Source: Gordoniibacillus kamchatkensis (lineage in GTDB: Bacteria > Bacillota > Bacilli > Paenibacillales > NBRC-103111). From it: a stretch of 64,000 bases of DNA. Below the pieces are notes generated by a model that ran no database searches, was not told where the DNA came from, and saw only the letters and a list, made by a program, of their open reading frames with translations. Both the position numbers and the translations under genes were made by a program. Shown in pieces: positions 38,386 through 47,104 of the stretch. The stretch spans positions 26,823-90,822 of the forward strand of contig NZ_JXAK01000027.1 of assembly GCF_000829455.1 (NCBI RefSeq). Direction: 5' to 3'. Numbering within the stretch: position 1 is the stretch's first letter; each line of letters opens with the position of its first letter.

Positions 38386-40835
38386 TTGAGCACGCTGGAG
38401 CAATTCCTGCCGGCCTTCCTCGAGGAAGTCGTAGGCGACCGGTTCGGCCGCTATTCCAAATATATCATCCAGGACCGCGCCATTCCCGCGTCCGCGACGG
38501 GTTGAAGCCGGTGCAGCGCCGCATCCTGTACGCGATGTACGACGCCGGCAACACCCCGGACAAGCCGTACCGCAAGTCGGCCAAGACGGTCGGCGACGTA
38601 ATGGGCAACTACCACCCGCACGGCGACGCCTCGATTTACGAAGGCATGGTGCGCATGGCCCAGCCGTGGAAAATGGCGCATCCGCTCGTTGACGGCCACG
38701 GCAACTGGGGCTCGCTCGACGACGATCCGCCGGCGGCGATGCGCTACACGGAAGCGCGCCTGTCCGAAATCGCGATGGAGCTGCTGCGCGACATCGAGAA
38801 GCGCACGGTGACGTTCAAGGACAACTTCGACAATACGACGAAGGAGCCGACCGTGCTGCCTTCGCGGTTTCCGAATTTGCTCGTCAACGGGGTCAGCGGC
38901 ATATCGTCAGGCTTCGCCACGGAAATTCCGACGCACAATTTGCGCGAAGTGATCGACGCCTGCATCGCCATTATCGACAAGCCGGACATCGAGCTCGAGG
39001 AACTGATGGGCATTCTGAAAGGGCCCGATTTTCCGACGGGCGGCATCATCATGGGCACCGATGGCATTCGCGAAGCGTACCGCACCGGCAAAGGCCGCAT
39101 TTACATCCGGGCGAAGACGGCGATCGAAGATGTCCGCGGCGGCAAGCAGCAGATCGTCATTACCGAAATCCCGTACCAGGTCGTCAAATCCCGGCTCGTC
39201 ACGGCGATGGAAACGATCCGGCTGGAGAAAAAGGTCGAAGGCATCGCCGAAGTGCGCGACGAAAGCGGGCGCGACGGTCTCCGCATCGTCGTGGAGCTGA
39301 AGAAGGATGCCGACGCGCAAGGCATTCTCGCTTATTTGCTGAAGAAAACCGACCTGCAAGTGACGTACAACTTCAACATGGTGGCGATCGTCAACAAAAC
39401 GCCGATGCAGCTTGGCGTCAAAGACATGCTGGCGGCGTACATCGAGCACCAGAAAGAAGTCGTCACGCACCGTTCGCAGTATGAGCTGGAAAAAGCCGAG
39501 GACCGCGCTCACGTGCTGGAAGGGCTTGTCAAAGCCCTGAACATTTTGGACGACGTGATCGCTACGATCAAAGCTTCCAAAAACCGCCAGGACGCGCAAA
39601 ACAACCTCGTCGCCGAATACGGGTTCACGGAGCGGCAAGCAGACGCCATCCTGACGCTGCAGTTGTACCGCCTTACGAACCTCGAGATTACGGCGCTCGA
39701 GAAAGAGCTGCGCGACATCGAGAAGACGATCGCCTATTTGCGCGGCATTCTCGGCTCGACGAAAAAGCTGCTCGGCGTCATCAAGGATGAAATTGGCGAA
39801 ATCCGCAAAAAGTACGGCATCGATCGCCGCTCCGACATTCAAGACGAGGTGGAGGAGCTGAAGGTCAGCCTCGAGGTGATGGTGACGCCGGAAGACGTGC
39901 TCGTCACGCTGTCGCACGAAGGCTACGTAAAACGCACGAGCCTCTTGTCGTACACGCGCTCCGGCGGCGAGATCGACAACACGGGCCTCAAGGAAGGCGA
40001 CTTTGTCCGCTTCCTGCTGCAGGTCAACACGATCGAGAGTTTGCTGCTGTTCACGAAGAGCGGGCAATATTACGTGCTCCCGGTGCACCAAATTCCGGAG
40101 TACAAATGGAAAGAAAACGGCACCGCGATCGTCAACGTAATCCCGATACCGAAAGACGACCGTATCGTCTCGGCCATTCCGGTCAAAGATTTCGACGATT
40201 CGTCCAAGTCGCTCGTGTTCGTCACGAAAAAAGGCCAAGTGAAGCGAACGGAGCTGAAAGAATACAAGTCGAACCGTTCCACCGCACTCGTCGCTTGCAA
40301 AGTGTCCGACGGCGACGAGGTGCTGCAAGTGGCGCTTAGCGACAATACGAAAGAAATTTTGCTCGTCACGAAGCAGGGAATGAGCATTCGCTTCCGCGAA
40401 GAGGAAGTGAACGCTATGGGGCGGGCCGCCGGCGGCGTACGCGGCATCATGCTCAAAGAAGACGACGAAGTCGTCGGAGCGGAGTGGATATACGGCGACG
40501 AGGGCGAAGTGCTCGTCGTGTCCGATTACGGCTATGCCAAACGGTCGCTCGTCGTCGATTACCCGATTCAGGGCCGCGGCGGCAAAGGCATCTCCACGTT
40601 CGAGTTCAAGGAAGGCAAGCGGGTGAAGCCGAACGGCACGGCCTTGCTGAAAAGCTTCATCGTCAAAATGGATTATACGCTGACCGCCTGGCTTGGCACC
40701 GGAGAGAAGAAGTCGTTCTCGACGGAAGCAGCGCCGCTTGAAGACCGCCGTTCTCCGGGCAAGCAGTTGATCCCGGCCTCCAAAACGGTCGCTATCGTCG
40801 ATATACTCCGCTTCCCGGAGCTGCCTCAATCGTAA
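38386..40835 (+). pseudogene. parC: DNA topoisomerase IV subunit A, frameshifted near the start
   Basis: ParC is the DNA-cutting subunit of topoisomerase IV. From TTG 38386, behind AGAGGTGA, the N-terminus reads [25 protein letters not shown], and the frame breaks at 38488: CCCG-CGTCCGCGAC should be CCC GAC GTC CGC GAC (IPDVRDGLKP), so one A is missing. The remaining frame runs intact to 40835, giving 816 residues: quinolone region [10 protein letters not shown], active-site tyrosine in [10 protein letters not shown] and a C-terminal six-bladed beta-pinwheel. ParC is essential in relatives, so a technical deletion is the likelier cause. Confidence 0.93.
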
Positions 40836-40993
40836 CTGACCGACGGCGGATCGAGCTTTTCCATCATCCGAACCGCCAATTCAAGCACCGCCCACACCGG
40901 CATCGGGTCGTCCAGACGCTCGAGCCAGTGTGGGTCTTTTATTATGCCGAGCTCGAGCGCCCTGCGGCCAAGCTCTATTTTCCATTCTTCCAT
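40826..40993 (-). CDS. Small 55-residue protein, convergent with parC
   Basis: A minus-strand ORF of 55 residues beginning [17 protein letters not shown] and containing [28 protein letters not shown] lies 11 bases before the ATG at 40993. It is acidic, helical and Trp-rich, and overlaps the 3' end of parC tail to tail by 10 bases. Codon use is ordinary for the window. I recognise no family; the pattern of several Trp and Leu residues and a clean start make it a credible gene. The region 40994-41100 shows nothing else. Confidence 0.55.
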   Translation of the reverse strand: MEEWKIELGRRALELGIIKDPHWLERLDDPMPVWAVLELAVRMMEKLDPPSVSYD

Positions 40994-41100
40994 GCGCGGG
41001 CAACTCCTTTACAGGCGTTAACCGGGACTATCGCCTATATCGTATCGTATGTTGAAACGGCACAAAAAGTGCAGCATTTCGGATTTTTTTGTCATAAAGT

Positions 41101-41135
41101 ATTAATGGCATTAATGAATTTGCGGATGGTATAAT
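41101..41135 (+). promoter_or_regulatory. Promoter and operator of the marR gene
   Basis: A perfect TATAAT at 41130-41135 lacks a good -35 box; at the -35 position lies a dyad ATTAATG-G-CATTAAT (41101-41115). A repressor bound there would cover the promoter, consistent with autorepression by the MarR gene 50 bases downstream. Confidence 0.6.
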
Positions 41136-41185
41136 GTTGGCAACGACAAGACGTATATTCGGAATGAAAGGAGGGGCAGCGGAGC

Positions 41186-41593
41186 GTGTATTCCGGGGAA
41201 TTTGCGAAGCTGTGGACGAAGCTGTCCAAAGACTGGAAGGAACATATGGAAACCGAGCTGGCGCCGGGCTTGACGGAGGGGCAGCTGCACGTGCTGGAGC
41301 TGCTGCTCGGGAGCGAGGAGCGGAAGAAGCCGTCAGACCTAAACGACGTGCTGAACACGACGCCGGCGGCGGTGACGACGCTGCTCGACCGGATGGAGAA
41401 AAACGAGCTGATCGAGCGCGTCCGCGACGAGAAAGACCGGCGCATCGTGTGGGTGCACGTCACGGAGAAGGGGAAGGCGGAATGCGAACGCGGCGTGCGC
41501 GTCCGCGAGGAGTATTTGAACAATGCGCTGAACCGCATTTCCGCCCATAATCAGAAGCTGCTAATGTATTTGCTGGACAAAATCGCGAATTGA
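41186..41593 (+). CDS. MarR-family regulator
   Basis: A 135-residue winged-helix protein: SDLNDVLNTTPAAVTTLLDRME is the recognition helix and DEKDRRIVWVHVT the wing. GTG 41186 is preceded by AGGAGG with 10 bases between. It has no neighbour on its strand, so its targets may lie elsewhere. Its 3' end overlaps the convergent rluA-type gene by 33 bases. Confidence 0.85.
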   Translation: MYSGEFAKLWTKLSKDWKEHMETELAPGLTEGQLHVLELLLGSEERKKPSDLNDVLNTTPAAVTTLLDRMEKNELIERVRDEKDRRIVWVHVTEKGKAECERGVRVREEYLNNALNRISAHNQKLLMYLLDKIAN

Positions 41594-42304
41594 GGCGCGC
41601 CACAGCGTCCATGGATACGCTTCCGGCGGCAGCGCATGGAAGCGCAGCGGCTCTTTCGTCGTCGGATGCTCGAAGCCGAGCATCGCCGACCAGAGCGCGA
41701 TCTGTTGTCCGGGCTCGCTGAAATGTCCGCCGTACCGCTGGTCTCCGTACAGAGGGCAGCCGATGGCCGCGAATTGCACGCGGATCTGATGCGGCCTGCC
41801 GGTGTGCAAATGCACTTCCGTCAAGGCGAATCCTTCGGCGGAGCCCAGCACCGTGTAGTCGAGCACAGCTTCCTTCGCGCCCGGATAGCTTTGCGGGACG
41901 GTTCGCACCGTGTTCGTCTTCGCGTCTTTGACAAGGTAATGCCGGAGCGTTCCAGCCGGCGATGCGGGCGTTCCGCGCACGGCGGCAACATACGTTTTGC
42001 GGAACGCGCGCGTCCGCACCGCATCCGACAGCCGGGACGCCGCTTTCGACGTGCGGGCGAACACCATGACGCCGCCGACGGGGCGGTCGAGCCGATGCAC
42101 GAGCCCGAGGAACACGTTGCCCGGCTTGCCGTATCGCACTTTGACGCCGGCCTTCAGCACGCTGAGCAGATCGGGATCGCGCGATTCGTCTTCCTGCGTC
42201 GGCATGTTCGCGGGCTTGACGACGACAAGCACATGATTGTCCTCGTACAAAATCGGCACGCCGGCGGCCAGCTCGGCCAGCTTCGCTTCTTCTGCGCTCA
42301 GCAT
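41561..42304 (-). CDS. RluA-type pseudouridine synthase
   Basis: A synthase of 247 residues that isomerises uridine in rRNA or tRNA. The catalytic aspartate lies in the signature HRLDRPVGGVMVFA, followed by the RPHQIRVQFAAIG motif. There is no S4 domain, as in RluC/YlyB-short forms; the substrate base cannot be told. The start is taken as the ATG at 42304, seven bases after the stop of the upstream methyltransferase, with GGGAGG some 13 bases before. The two are probably cotranscribed RNA-modifying genes. Confidence 0.85.
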   Translation of the reverse strand: MLSAEEAKLAELAAGVPILYEDNHVLVVVKPANMPTQEDESRDPDLLSVLKAGVKVRYGKPGNVFLGLVHRLDRPVGGVMVFARTSKAASRLSDAVRTRAFRKTYVAAVRGTPASPAGTLRHYLVKDAKTNTVRTVPQSYPGAKEAVLDYTVLGSAEGFALTEVHLHTGRPHQIRVQFAAIGCPLYGDQRYGGHFSEPGQQIALWSAMLGFEHPTTKEPLRFHALPPEAYPWTLWRASIRDFVQQIH

Positions 42305-42311
42305 CGCGATC

Positions 42312-43175
42312 TCAAGCCTCCCAGCGGGCGAGAATGCCGCACGGCAGCTTGAGGCCCGACGCCGTAATCGGCAAGCCGATTTCACCGCTTGCGATCGCGC
42401 CGCCATACTTCGGCTTCATGAGCGTCGTCATAATGTTGAGCAGCACTGTCGCCGAAATGCCGGTCGTATACGAGTTGACGAGCAGAAACAGCGGCTTGTC
42501 CGTCAAAATGGCGGTGCAGCTTTGCAGGAACGGATACAAGTCGTTTTCCAGCTTCCACGTCTCGCCGTTCGGACCGCGCCCGTACGACGGCGGATCCATA
42601 ATGATCGCGTCGTAGCGGGAACCTCGCCGCTGCTCGCGCTGCACGAACTTGAACACATCGTCCGTAATGAACCGGACGGGACGGCTGCCTAGTCCGGACA
42701 GCTGCAAATTTTCTTTCGCCCACTGCACGACGCCCTTGGCGGCGTCGACGTGGACAACCTCGGCTCCGGCCGCCGCACAGGCGACGGTGGCGCCCCCGGT
42801 ATAGGCGAACAGGTTGAGCACCCGAATCGGCCGCCCTGCCGCGCGAATTTTGTCCATCATCCACGCCCAATTGACGGCCTGTTCAGGGAACAGCCCCGTA
42901 TGCTTGAACCCGGTAGGCTTTATATGAAATTTCAGATCGCGGTAGCCGATCGTCCACTTCTCGGGAATTTTCGTCCGGTACGTCCAGTTGCCGCCGCCGC
43001 TGGACGAGCGGTGGTAGTGGGCGTCGGCGCTAAGCCATGCCTCCGTTTCTTTGCCGAGCGGCCAAATGATTTGCGGATCAGGCCGACGCAGCACGACATG
43101 CCCCCAACGCTCCAGTTTTTCGCCTCCGCCGGTATCGATCAGCTCATAATCCGTCCAATCTTGCGCTACATACAT
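42312..43175 (-). CDS. Class I SAM-dependent RNA methyltransferase
   Basis: A 287-residue methyltransferase. VLNLFAYTGGATVACAAAGA is the SAM-binding motif I, and IIMDPPSYGRG the DPPY motif IV typical of RlmI/RlmK-type base methyltransferases, here without a PUA or THUMP domain. LFPEQAVNWAWM ahead of motif I is also seen in the RlmI family. ATG 43175 follows AAGGAGC by eight bases, and upstream in-frame codons are not homologous. An rRNA target is inferred from family resemblance and the neighbouring pseudouridine synthase. Confidence 0.85.
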   Translation of the reverse strand: MYVAQDWTDYELIDTGGGEKLERWGHVVLRRPDPQIIWPLGKETEAWLSADAHYHRSSSGGGNWTYRTKIPEKWTIGYRDLKFHIKPTGFKHTGLFPEQAVNWAWMMDKIRAAGRPIRVLNLFAYTGGATVACAAAGAEVVHVDAAKGVVQWAKENLQLSGLGSRPVRFITDDVFKFVQREQRRGSRYDAIIMDPPSYGRGPNGETWKLENDLYPFLQSCTAILTDKPLFLLVNSYTTGISATVLLNIMTTLMKPKYGGAIASGEIGLPITASGLKLPCGILARWEA

Positions 43176-43319
43176 AGGTGTAAGCTCCTTTTTCCGCCAT
43201 TTCTCGTTCTTCGTCTCATTTCGATAGCTTATTGTACACCAACGGGGATTCGCCTCGCAAACGCAGCCGGGCCCGCCGCCATCCGACGGCATGCGCCTCC
43301 TTAATAAGAAAATTTGATA

Positions 43320-43364
43320 TATAACAGTTATTGTTCTACGAACTACTGTTATAGTACAATGGAA
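43320..43364 (+). promoter_or_regulatory. Dyad-containing promoter of the small acidic gene
   Basis: ATAACAGT (43321-43328) and ACTGTTAT (43345-43352) are inverted repeats around a GTTC-TAC-GAAC core. A TTGTTC at 43331-43336 and TACAAT near 43355-43360 (18 bases apart) could form a promoter overlapping the dyad, suggesting repressor control. Confidence 0.5.
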
Positions 43365-43394
43365 ATAAGCATTCATTCAGGAGGTCGATCGGCT

Positions 43395-43571
43395 ATGGTG
43401 GAACGCAAGACGGCAGAGCAAGGATCTGAATCAGAGCGAACCGAACTGACTCCCGGAGAAATCGGCAGTGATGCCGGACAGGCGGGCGATCAAGACGACC
43501 GTCTGCTGTTCGCCAACGAAAGCCGCGACTACTTCATGTTTCGCCTGACGGGCGAACCGGCATCGTCCTGA
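43395..43571 (+). CDS. Small acidic protein of unknown function
   Basis: A 58-residue acidic protein starting MVERKTAEQGSESERTEL and ending in an SRDYFMFRLTGEP-like tail. It is rich in Glu, Asp, Gly and Ser and probably largely disordered. AGGAGG precedes the ATG by 10 bases; a dyad-bearing promoter lies upstream and a strong terminator downstream, so it is a stand-alone, regulated transcript. No family is recognised. Confidence 0.6.
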   Translation: MVERKTAEQGSESERTELTPGEIGSDAGQAGDQDDRLLFANESRDYFMFRLTGEPASS

Positions 43572-43622
43572 GCGCCACGGCGGCATATGCCGCGCCATCC
43601 GCATACGGCTCCTTCAGCGCCA

Positions 43623-43675
43623 AAAAAAGCCTCGCGAACGGTGGCTCGCACGCTCGTTCGCGGGGCTTTTTGCAA
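43623..43675 (+). terminator. Terminator of the small acidic gene
   Basis: AAAAGCCTCGCGAACG pairs with CGTTCGCGGGGCTTTT around a 14-base loop, then TTGCAATTT. Confidence 0.85.
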
Positions 43676-43796
43676 TTTCAGAACGAATAAGCTGTGCCGC
43701 AGCGTGCGATTTCAGCGTATACAACTCGCACAGCTTGCGCTATGATGGACAAGAATGCTCTCACTTTACTGCACGCAAGAGAGGTTGTTTCCCCGC

Positions 43797-44384
43797 ATGC
43801 GCTTGAAATACTGGATCATTCTCGCATTGTTTGCCTTCACGGTCGGACCTGGCGTTATGCTGTTCGACTTGAACCGCTACGTCGTATCGCTCTTTCCGCC
43901 GATCGTCGTGCCGCTCATCCTGTTTTGGCTTAAGGACGAATGGATCGGCACCGACTGGAACGCTCTGCTTCGCGACCGTACCATGTACAGGCAATTTACG
44001 CTGGCACTGCAGATCGCCATTTACGCAATGGCCGCCGATACGCTCATCTTCCGCCCGGGGCCGTTCGTGACGGACGTGCTGTTAACGAAATATCCGATTA
44101 TGGTATTTTACGTCATTGTGCTGGGACCGATTTCGGAAGAAATCATTTACCGCAAAATCATTTTCGGCGCGCTGCAGCGCCGGCTGCCGTTCTGGGCGGC
44201 TTCGGGCCTCGCCGCTATCGTGTTCGGTGCGGCGCATTTGAGCCCGGAACGATTTCTCGGCTATGCGGCGGTCGGCTGGACGTTTTGCTACATATACCGC
44301 AAAGCCGGGACGCTGGCGCCGACGATTCTTGCACACATGGGGCTGAATTTCATCGCCATCCTCGCCGCTACGCTAAAGGGCTAG
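43797..44384 (+). CDS. CPBP-family intramembrane metalloprotease
   Basis: A 195-residue membrane protein with about six helices. The CPBP (Abi) motifs are present: EEIIYR near residue 110, FGAAHLS and a C-terminal HMGLNF, supplying the two glutamates and histidines of the active site. Members process prenylated or bacteriocin peptides, or act as self-immunity proteins. ATG 43797 gives the most compact protein; an in-frame ATG at 43755 adds 14 residues. It ends convergent with a nucleotidyltransferase gene after 13 bases. Confidence 0.85.
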   Translation: MRLKYWIILALFAFTVGPGVMLFDLNRYVVSLFPPIVVPLILFWLKDEWIGTDWNALLRDRTMYRQFTLALQIAIYAMAADTLIFRPGPFVTDVLLTKYPIMVFYVIVLGPISEEIIYRKIIFGALQRRLPFWAASGLAAIVFGAAHLSPERFLGYAAVGWTFCYIYRKAGTLAPTILAHMGLNFIAILAATLKG

Positions 44385-44397
44385 CGAGCAAAACGTT

Positions 44398-45237
44398 TCA
44401 CCCGGCGATTTGCTCGACTTCGCGGACGATGTGCTGCAGCAGGCTAACGGCTTCTGTAATAGCTTCCGGCTCGGCACTGATGCGGGTGAACACTTCGTTG
44501 ACCCGCTCCGTATAGCGGTGCGGAAGAGCGGCAAACGAGCCGATAATATCCATTGCTCCGGTTTCGTTCATCCAATAACATTCATTCAGCGCAAACAGCG
44601 CTTGATTCAAGCAGGAGACGGAGCGGAAGCAGCAGCCCGCAGCGTGGTAAGCGTCTTTTCTGAGCACGCTCTTGCGGGCAAAAATGAGGGAAAACGAAGC
44701 TTCCCACAAAAATTTGGCGATGACCGCCTTTTTCAAGGCAGGGGAGTAGGGCGACGTTTTCGCTTTCAGCTCCTGAACGGCTCCTTGTGCATCCCACAAA
44801 ATGCGGCAAAGCGCCGCTTCCGCCATGTAGATGGCGTTCACGAACCCGTGCGGATGTCCGGGATAATAATCGATCGTAACTTCGCCGGCCAAACAATCGT
44901 CGATGACGCGCGATACTTTCCGAACGTCGCGCAAAAGGAAATCGACGGGCATCCCCCGTACGTTCAGCCAGCCTCCGCCGTTAATCCACGGACCCCATTC
45001 GCCGATTTTGGTCATCAGCCCTTCCCGGTGCTCATCATCGAGAGCGGTGGCAATGCGCCCCAGTTCCTGCAGATCGAAAGCTTGTTCCGATTCGTAGTAA
45101 ATGCCGATATCGATGTCCGACTTCGGAGTATGCGTACCTTTCGCTCTGGACCCGCCAAGCACGACTCCGGCAATCCCCCGCACCGATTTCAGGTTGCTGA
45201 CGATGATGTCGATCGTTTCAGCGACAGTTGCATCCAT
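44398..45237 (-). CDS. Nucleotidyltransferase-domain protein (Pol beta superfamily)
   Basis: A 279-residue protein with the nucleotidyltransferase motif GGSRAKGTHTPKSDIDI at residues 28-44, giving the two metal aspartates (D41, D43), and a third candidate aspartate in PVDFLLRD near residue 97. The C-terminal half is helical and may bind substrate, as in KNTase or antitoxin-type HEPN/MNT relatives. It resembles the DUF4111/aminoglycoside adenylyltransferase class. The substrate is unknown: antibiotic, tRNA or protein are possible. GGAGGG is seven bases before the ATG. Confidence 0.8.
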   Translation of the reverse strand: MDATVAETIDIIVSNLKSVRGIAGVVLGGSRAKGTHTPKSDIDIGIYYESEQAFDLQELGRIATALDDEHREGLMTKIGEWGPWINGGGWLNVRGMPVDFLLRDVRKVSRVIDDCLAGEVTIDYYPGHPHGFVNAIYMAEAALCRILWDAQGAVQELKAKTSPYSPALKKAVIAKFLWEASFSLIFARKSVLRKDAYHAAGCCFRSVSCLNQALFALNECYWMNETGAMDIIGSFAALPHRYTERVNEVFTRISAEPEAITEAVSLLQHIVREVEQIAG

Positions 45238-45480
45238 TCTGTTCCCTCCAAACTCAAGCTCATAATGTAAATTTTATCATAATTTTTCATACAGACGGCG
45301 GAAAGATTGGCTTTATTCAAACTTGCCGTAACTCACACATGTGACCGAAACGATATAAAGAATGGTATAGAACCGCGATAAAAATGTTTGATGACGGCAT
45401 TTTTTCCTAAAATGGACGATAGTTTATACCAAAATAGAAAAAAGTCATGTATAATGAAAGTAATTAGAGACAAGGGGACG

Positions 45481-46182
45481 ATGGCTATGAAACTTCTCGC
45501 AAACGCTACGCCGCGGCAAGCTTTGCCTGGGCGCGTCGTCCGCTTGGCGGAACTGTTCGTCGCCTTCGGCCGAATCAGTCCGATGACGTTCGGCGGAGGC
45601 TATGCCATGCTGCCGGCCATTGAGCGCGAGATCGTCGGCAAACGGAATTGGATGTCGCAAGAGGAGCTGGAGGAAGGGTTGGCCGTAGCGGCCACCGCGC
45701 CCGGCGGCATCGGCGTCAACGCTGCGGCGTTCGTCGGTTATCGGCTGGAAGGCTGGCCCGGACTGGCGGCGGCGGTGACCGGCATCTCCCTTCCGACGTT
45801 TCTTATCGTTTTGGCACTCGGAATCGGGTTCGTTATGGTGCACAATGAGCCCAAAGTCGTGTCGGCATTTGCCGGCATCCATGCCGCTATCGTCGCGTTG
45901 GTCGCATACGCCGGCTGGAATATGATGCGTTCCGCGCTATTTGACAGCGCAACCGCACTCCTGTTTGTACTGTCGGGCGCGCTGCTGCTTTGCGGCGTGC
46001 ATCCGGCGCTCATCATCGTGCTCGGCATGGCGGCGGGCCCGGCCATCGTGAAAGCGAAGCAGATGTTCGGCAAGAAAGCGGCTTGCGACCGGCGCGAGGC
46101 GGAGCGCTTGCGGCGCGCCGCCGCTGCAAGCCTGAGGCCCGGCGTGCAGGCTGCGGATTACTTTTTTGGCGACGGTATCTAG
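45481..46182 (+). CDS. Chromate transporter subunit (N-terminal type)
   Basis: A 233-residue CHR-domain membrane protein, about five helices, with the signature FGRISPMTFGGGYAMLPAIEREIV and the PGGIGVNAAAFVGYRLEG loop. It is one half of a split CHR transporter; the second half lies 211 bases downstream. It ends in a C-terminal Arg/Ala tail. ATG 45481 has AAGGGG nine bases upstream; TATAAT lies at 45450-45455 without a convincing -35. CHR proteins export chromate or take up oxyanions. The stop overlaps the first of three tandem palindromic repeats. Confidence 0.88.
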   Translation: MAMKLLANATPRQALPGRVVRLAELFVAFGRISPMTFGGGYAMLPAIEREIVGKRNWMSQEELEEGLAVAATAPGGIGVNAAAFVGYRLEGWPGLAAAVTGISLPTFLIVLALGIGFVMVHNEPKVVSAFAGIHAAIVALVAYAGWNMMRSALFDSATALLFVLSGALLLCGVHPALIIVLGMAAGPAIVKAKQMFGKKAACDRREAERLRRAAAASLRPGVQAADYFFGDGI

Positions 46183-46375
46183 GCGTTAAGCTGGAGGTGC
46201 AACGCCGAGCAACGAGCCGGACGTCTCACGGCCAGCTTAACGCCAGGGCGTTAAGCTGGAGTTGTAACGCCGAGCAACGTGCCGGACGTCTCACAGCCAG
46301 CTTAACGCCAGGGCGTTAAGCTCGGAGTTGTAACGCCGAGCAACGAGCCGGACGTCTCACGGCCAGCTTAACGCC
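46182..46375. repeat. Three tandem 65-bp palindromic repeats
   Basis: Copies at 46182-46244, 46247-46309 and 46312-46375. Each begins GGCGTTAAGCTGG (copy 3 has an extra C) and ends CCAGCTTAACGCC, perfect 13-base inverted ends, and carries AACGCCGAGCAACG and GCCGGACGTCTCAC inside. The period is exactly 65 bases. They separate the two chromate transporter genes and begin at the stop codon of the first. Internal differences are few (GGTGC/GTTGT, GAGCC/TGCC, CGG/CAG). Confidence 0.85.
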
Positions 46376-46393
46376 AGGGGAGGAAACCGGATT

Positions 46394-46933
46394 ATGCTCA
46401 GTTCCATATTTTGGACGTTTGCGAAAATCGGGCTGCTGTCGTTCGGAGGCGGCTTTTCGATGCTCCCGCTCATCCGCCACGAGACGCTGGCGCACGGCTG
46501 GCTGAACGAGAGCGGGTTCGCCGAAGCGGTGTCCGTCGCCGGCATGGCGCCGGGGCCGATCGCCTTGAACAGCGCCATTTTCATCGGCTACCGCACGGCC
46601 GGGCTTGTCGGCAGCGTGTTTGCCGCGCTCGGCATGCTGCTGCCTTCGGTTGTCGTCATCGTGCTGCTCACCGCGTTTTTGCGGCGCGTCCACGAGCACC
46701 GCATCGTCCGGGCGATATTTTACGGATTGCGCCCGGCTGTAGCGGCTCTCATCGTCTACGCGGCGTATCGGCTAATCGTTTCGGGCAGCGCTGACGCAGC
46801 AGCACCGCTTTGGCATACGATCGTGATCGTGGCTATGGCGTTAGCGGCTTTCGTAGCGCTGATCCGCTACCGGCTGCATCCGCTGTCCATTATCGTCTTG
46901 TCGGGGCTGCTCGGCATCGCGCTGTTTTCCTGA
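46394..46933 (+). CDS. Chromate transporter subunit (C-terminal type)
   Basis: A 179-residue CHR-domain membrane protein: FAKIGLLSFGGGFSMLPLIRHE near the N-terminus, APGPIALNSAIFIGYRTAG, then four or five helices. It completes the split transporter with the gene upstream. GGGGAGG lies about 10 bases before the ATG and is formed by the last bases of the third repeat. A terminator hairpin follows. Confidence 0.88.
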   Translation: MLSSIFWTFAKIGLLSFGGGFSMLPLIRHETLAHGWLNESGFAEAVSVAGMAPGPIALNSAIFIGYRTAGLVGSVFAALGMLLPSVVVIVLLTAFLRRVHEHRIVRAIFYGLRPAVAALIVYAAYRLIVSGSADAAAPLWHTIVIVAMALAAFVALIRYRLHPLSIIVLSGLLGIALFS

Positions 46934-46998
46934 CCGCTTTTTTTCTCTGCATCGGAGAGTATAATCTGCGCCTCAAATTGGATCGATTCCGCTATGGT

Positions 46999-47037
46999 AA
47001 ACGGCTTGCGTCCTGAAGGACGTAAGCCGTTTATCCT
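46999..47037 (+). terminator. Hairpin after the chromate genes
   Basis: AAACGGCTTGCGTCC pairs perfectly with GGACGTAAGCCGTTT around TGAA, followed by TATCCTT. The stem is strong but the T tract is weak. Confidence 0.7.
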
Positions 47038-47104
47038 TAGATGGACCGATCCGCCTCATGCTGCATACTTTGGCAGCAAACGACTCGTTCGAGGGGGGCG
47101 GAGG

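Noticed and set aside
46182..46375. Possible CRISPR array
   Set aside because: Only three units, each a 63-64-base palindrome with nearly the same interior and two-base gaps; there are no unique spacers and no cas genes.
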